Origin: Oenanthe sinensis
Lineage: Eukaryota > Streptophyta > Magnoliopsida > Apiales > Apiaceae
Assembly (NCBI GenBank): GCA_028671895.1
Contig: CM053810.1
Location: 65,349,501 to 65,413,500 of the forward strand
Direction of reading: 5' to 3'
Length of the DNA stretch: 64,000 nt
Below, piece after piece: positions 60,998 through 64,000 of the stretch (the stretch's first letter is position 1; every line of letters begins with the position of its first letter). The notes beneath the pieces were generated by a model. It did no database searches and was not told where the DNA came from. It worked only from the letters and a program-made list of their open reading frames with translations. A program made the position numbers and the translations under genes.

Positions 60998-62275
60998 ATG
61001 GAAGAAGACAAAGAGTCAAGGAGAGAAGCTGCAATTGCATCCACTCCTTTACATCCCGATTTCAAGCCCAGCACCACCAAAATTACTCTTTCTCAGCTTT
61101 CTAAATTCCAAGTAATTACTTCTATTGCCCCCCTTAATTACGTGTTTTTTCAATTAGTATCTAATTAGCAATGCTAATATGATTAGTTTCTCCAACTGAG
61201 TTTATTATTCATGCTTGATTACCCGTGAGTATATTTGTAGTATTTTATAATTGATCCACCAATGCTCAGTAATTTTCAGAAGCTGGAATGTTTCCTAGGA
61301 AATTTATAGGTTGTAATTGTTTAAATTTTTAGAATTTAGTGTTTGATATTGCAATGCTATACATAATAATTACTGATCATAAAAGTAATAATCAGAAAAC
61401 TATGTATTTCTTTCGTTGCTCTACGGAATTACAGCTAATACATTTACATTCGTTTAACTAAGCTTCTTTGACGTTTTAGCTTAGTGTGAACATGTGTGTA
61501 TTAAATAATTTGACCACTCGTTTTTGGTAGAAATCTGACATTCATGATTGGGGCTACAAGTAACGAATGACTAGCTGTTTCGGGTTGTATGATTCTCTGT
61601 CAATAGGGACGTGTTGTATTTGGAGTGATTCAGGCTATCCGTACCCTTTTTTAGTTAGGTCATTGCTCAATTGTTATGTCTCAGTGTTTGAACTCTTTTT
61701 GCTTAATAGGAGCTGCACAGGAGGCGCCTGCAACTAAAATCACATCCTAAGGCTAAGAAAAAATCAAAAGGTTTGTTCACTGGTTTCTTGTGTTTAATTC
61801 AAATTGATTTTATTTGATGGCTTGTACAATCCATTCTGCATGTATGCAGTATGCTTAATTGACGGGGCTTTTTAATTCAGGAAAAGGTCGTGTTGTTAAA
61901 GAAAGTGCAGATGATTCGGTTGAGAATTCTCATGTTTCCATTCCTATAGACAACAATCTCAAGGTTAATTTGCCGCAGCAAAAGGAAATTCCAAAAGAGC
62001 CAGCATTAAAGAAGCACAGCAAACTACATTGGGGGTATAAATTATCTTTAATATATTGTTATTGCATTCAGGATATTATAAAGCTTCAATGTTTTTGAGT
62101 TTACTTGCATAACATTTATAATTCACCAATGCTTAGTGCTTTTAGATCGTTCAACCCTCCTGTTACAATATAAGAGCTGTCTACCGTTTAGTTGTCTAAT
62201 TTTATTTTCTCTGGGTTTTGGTACTACTGTAGGCTTGACACAAAGGAAAGATGGGAGAGGAAATCCAATATGTGA
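60998..62275 (+). CDS. small conserved basic plant protein, function unknown
   Basis: Four exons, 60998-61111, 61710-61770, 61881-62034 and 62233-62275, join in phase to 123 aa. The N-terminus MEEDKESRREAAIASTPLHP is followed by a helical basic block (LSQLSKFQELHRRRLQLKSH, KAKKKSKGKGR), a variable middle, and a C-terminal tail LDTKERWERKSNM. The very short, precise exons and the sharply defined tail argue for a real, conserved gene. The lysine/arginine block looks like a nuclear localisation signal. I recognise no named domain. The ATG sits in a purine-rich leader (gggaaagatgg). Confidence 0.7.
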
Positions 62276-63107
62276 CTGTATCTCCCCTTGGGCGCAATGC
62301 GGATTTGCTCAAGACATTTGAACCCATTGAAATAGGGATGGCTCTTCTGCCTTCGCCTTGGTGCTCATCTAAGTAGTACAAGATGTCATGTTGCAAGTTA
62401 TAATATGGGGAATCTGGGCACGTATAAATTATATAATAGAAGTACGAGTTGGGTGTTTGAGAACACTGCAGCAGTTCGTATATTACCTGAGGAAACTGTA
62501 ACTTTTTTTGTTGCTAAATTCAGGAAACTGCAACTTAAATTATACATCACCATGGATGTGTGTCAAGGATGGATATGATTGTCCTTGTATCAGTCTTATT
62601 TATTAGACTTAAATTTTCATTTCTCATAATACTAATATGAGTTTGGTGAATTCAGAAAAAATAAAATCTTGGTTATCTGATTTTTATATTTAGTTGTAAT
62701 ATATTTGAGGCAGATACACGTCGGGTCTTAACTTTCTGACTCGATATATATAATAACAAAGTTTTTTCTTGTGCATTTTACTACAGATGATTAATTTGAT
62801 AAAGAAAAATAAATAAACTTGATTCATGGTAGTACCATCTTTTATAGCAAAATCTGATGTCAAAAGTGAGCACTCAGCAGGTCAATTCAACCAATTGCCC
62901 ACCGCATTTGTGGAATTAATTATTTATATACAAAATAAATAAAATCATAATTACAATTTGGAACATATTTAACAGGGATGAGGAGCCTGGGAGCAAAACC
63001 AAGATGCCGCACGAACTATCTGTGTTTTGCAGACATTGTGTTTTTTAGCATCCACGCTGCCTGGTCGAGGTTGGGTTTAATTCCCTACGATTATTTGCTT
63101 TTGGTCT
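62276..63107. other. intergenic with transporter 3' remnants
   Basis: 3'UTR of the small basic gene, then AT-rich DNA. The right end (about 63060-63107) still carries out-of-frame remains of the glucose transporter C-terminus on the minus strand. Confidence 0.4.
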
Positions 63108-63928
63108 CTATGGCATTACCAGGCTTCGCACAAGACAACACACACAGACTGAAGCAAATCCTAGATACACTTTGCTAACACCAAACTTGTTTACAACACT
63201 TAAAAAGTAGAGGCCAATGACAAAGTTGGATACCTGTTCAAAAGAGGATGCAAGACATAATAATGCAATGTGACCATTCATGCAAGAGAGTTTGAACAGA
63301 ATGGCTTGATGAGTGACAGAATTGATCTGCATGTCTTGCAGTACATATATTCTTCCAAGTGCATATGAAGTGCAGATTACGCCATAGATATGTGTATTGG
63401 TGCAAGGCCATGCACATATTTTTCTAATAGTAATAACTAAATATCAAAGTTTCTTGTGTTTTGACCTACCCAGTGCATGCCTAATGACAAGGCAACTGTA
63501 TTTGCTCTGATTCGGGAGGCAAATATATCAGGAAGTAACAGAGCAGGAACAGGACCAGCACCAAGAAAGAAGAACAACACATATCTAAAAGCAAAAAAAG
63601 AAAAGTAAGATTAAATTTCACAGCAAAAAAAAATGATAAGAGTTCCATACAACTCACAGAATAGTCCCAACAACAGCTAGTGTGCCGGAATAGGGTATGA
63701 AAACGCTCCAGGAAAAGGAGAGTGAAAGTAGCAAAACCGAAGCAGCCTTCAAAAACAAACAGGATACTTGCTTAATGTGCATCCCAGGTTTCATCAAACT
63801 TCTTTGATCAAAGTCTATGAGCTACATGCCTACAAGTATGAAAAATAGCTGAACACTACAATACCATTCCCGTGAAGCTAAACTTTTCCTTCCTTGCTTG
63901 TCCGGTGGAGAAGATGCAACTGTTGTGC
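63108..63928 (-). pseudogene. plastidic glucose transporter fragment, frameshifted; 5' part off the right edge
   Basis: Minus-strand exons 63928-63865, 63746-63658, 63584-63470 and 63233-63108 encode the last part of a major-facilitator sugar carrier like the plastidic glucose transporter pGlcT, which exports glucose from starch breakdown across the inner envelope. Recognisable segments are TTVASSPPDKQGRKS, LLLSLSFSWSVFIPYSGTLA, FLGAGPVPALLLPDIFASRI, ALSLGMHW and VSNFVIGLYFLSVVNKFG. The first exon is about ten bases short, so KSL jumps to the SFTGM motif in another frame. The last exon shifts frame after FASVCVC and stops at 63110-63108; the expected GN-IETK tail follows in a different frame and then also stops. 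With two independent lesions, I call it a pseudogene. Upstream exons lie beyond 64000. Confidence 0.75.
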
Positions 63929-64000
63929 CTGGAACATAATTACAAATCAATCACTTGGATCATTACCTTCTAGAAAAAATAATAACTTACAGAAACTAAC
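63929..64000 (-). other. intron of the transporter fragment at the window edge
   Basis: Directly before the acceptor ttccag of the exon at 63928 (minus strand). No coding sequence visible in these last bases. Confidence 0.5.

Noticed and set aside
1..64000. tRNA, rRNA or other structured RNA genes
   Set aside because: None recognised by eye; no A/B box pair with a foldable cloverleaf was found.

Overview
This window is nuclear DNA of a flowering plant. Genes are multi-exon with GT-AG introns, intergenic DNA is very AT-rich, and transposons of several plant classes lie between and inside genes. Protein families (DETOXIFICATION/MATE, LRK10L kinase, CRM-domain CFM3, DWF7/STE1, GAT1_2.1) point to a eudicot. 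I cannot fix the species; an asterid would fit but is only a guess. All exon structures below were built by eye from splice sites and codon phase.

Layout. 1-7.7 kb: two intact tandem DETOXIFICATION genes (1555-3761 and 4934-7275, each 7 exons and 489 aa), with the 3' flank of a third copy at the left edge and an exon-7 relic after the second. 8.76-9.18 kb: a small intronless gene on the minus strand. 9.2-16.9 kb: transposon-rich AT desert with a hAT MITE carrying a minisatellite, a poly(A) retro-insertion with a 16-bp target duplication, Tourist- and Stowaway-like MITEs, and a dispersed AT-rich family. 16.9-19.8 kb: a PB1-domain protein. 20.8-29.2 kb: a 20-exon RELCH-like LisH/HEAT gene. 31.5-33.3 kb: a class I glutamine amidotransferase (GAT1_2.1-like).

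34.4-45.2 kb is the most interesting locus. Three tandem ectodomain exons (GUB_WAK plus WAK-associated cysteine domains) precede a single set of transmembrane/kinase exons of the LRK10-like family. All three end in the same codon phase, so each could splice to the shared kinase. Only the middle one has an open reading frame: the first carries a compensating pair of frameshifts with stops between them, and the third has a 1-nt frameshift and a 3.2-kb truncated Copia retrotransposon inside its signal-peptide codons.

46.3-50.5 kb (minus): a CFM3-like organelle intron-splicing gene that has lost the exon for the second half of its first CRM domain, and its last exon. 52.3-56.4 kb (minus): an intact sterol C5(6)-desaturase (STE1/DWF7) with a 32-base G run in an intron. 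57.1-58.5 kb: a Helitron holding a decayed RPA-like OB-fold segment. 61.0-62.3 kb: a four-exon gene for a small conserved basic protein. 63.1-63.9 kb (minus): a frameshifted fragment of a plastidic glucose transporter gene running off the right edge.

The genes do not form a pathway. The window shows local tandem duplication (transporters, receptor ectodomains) followed by decay through small indels and transposon insertion, next to intact single-copy housekeeping genes.
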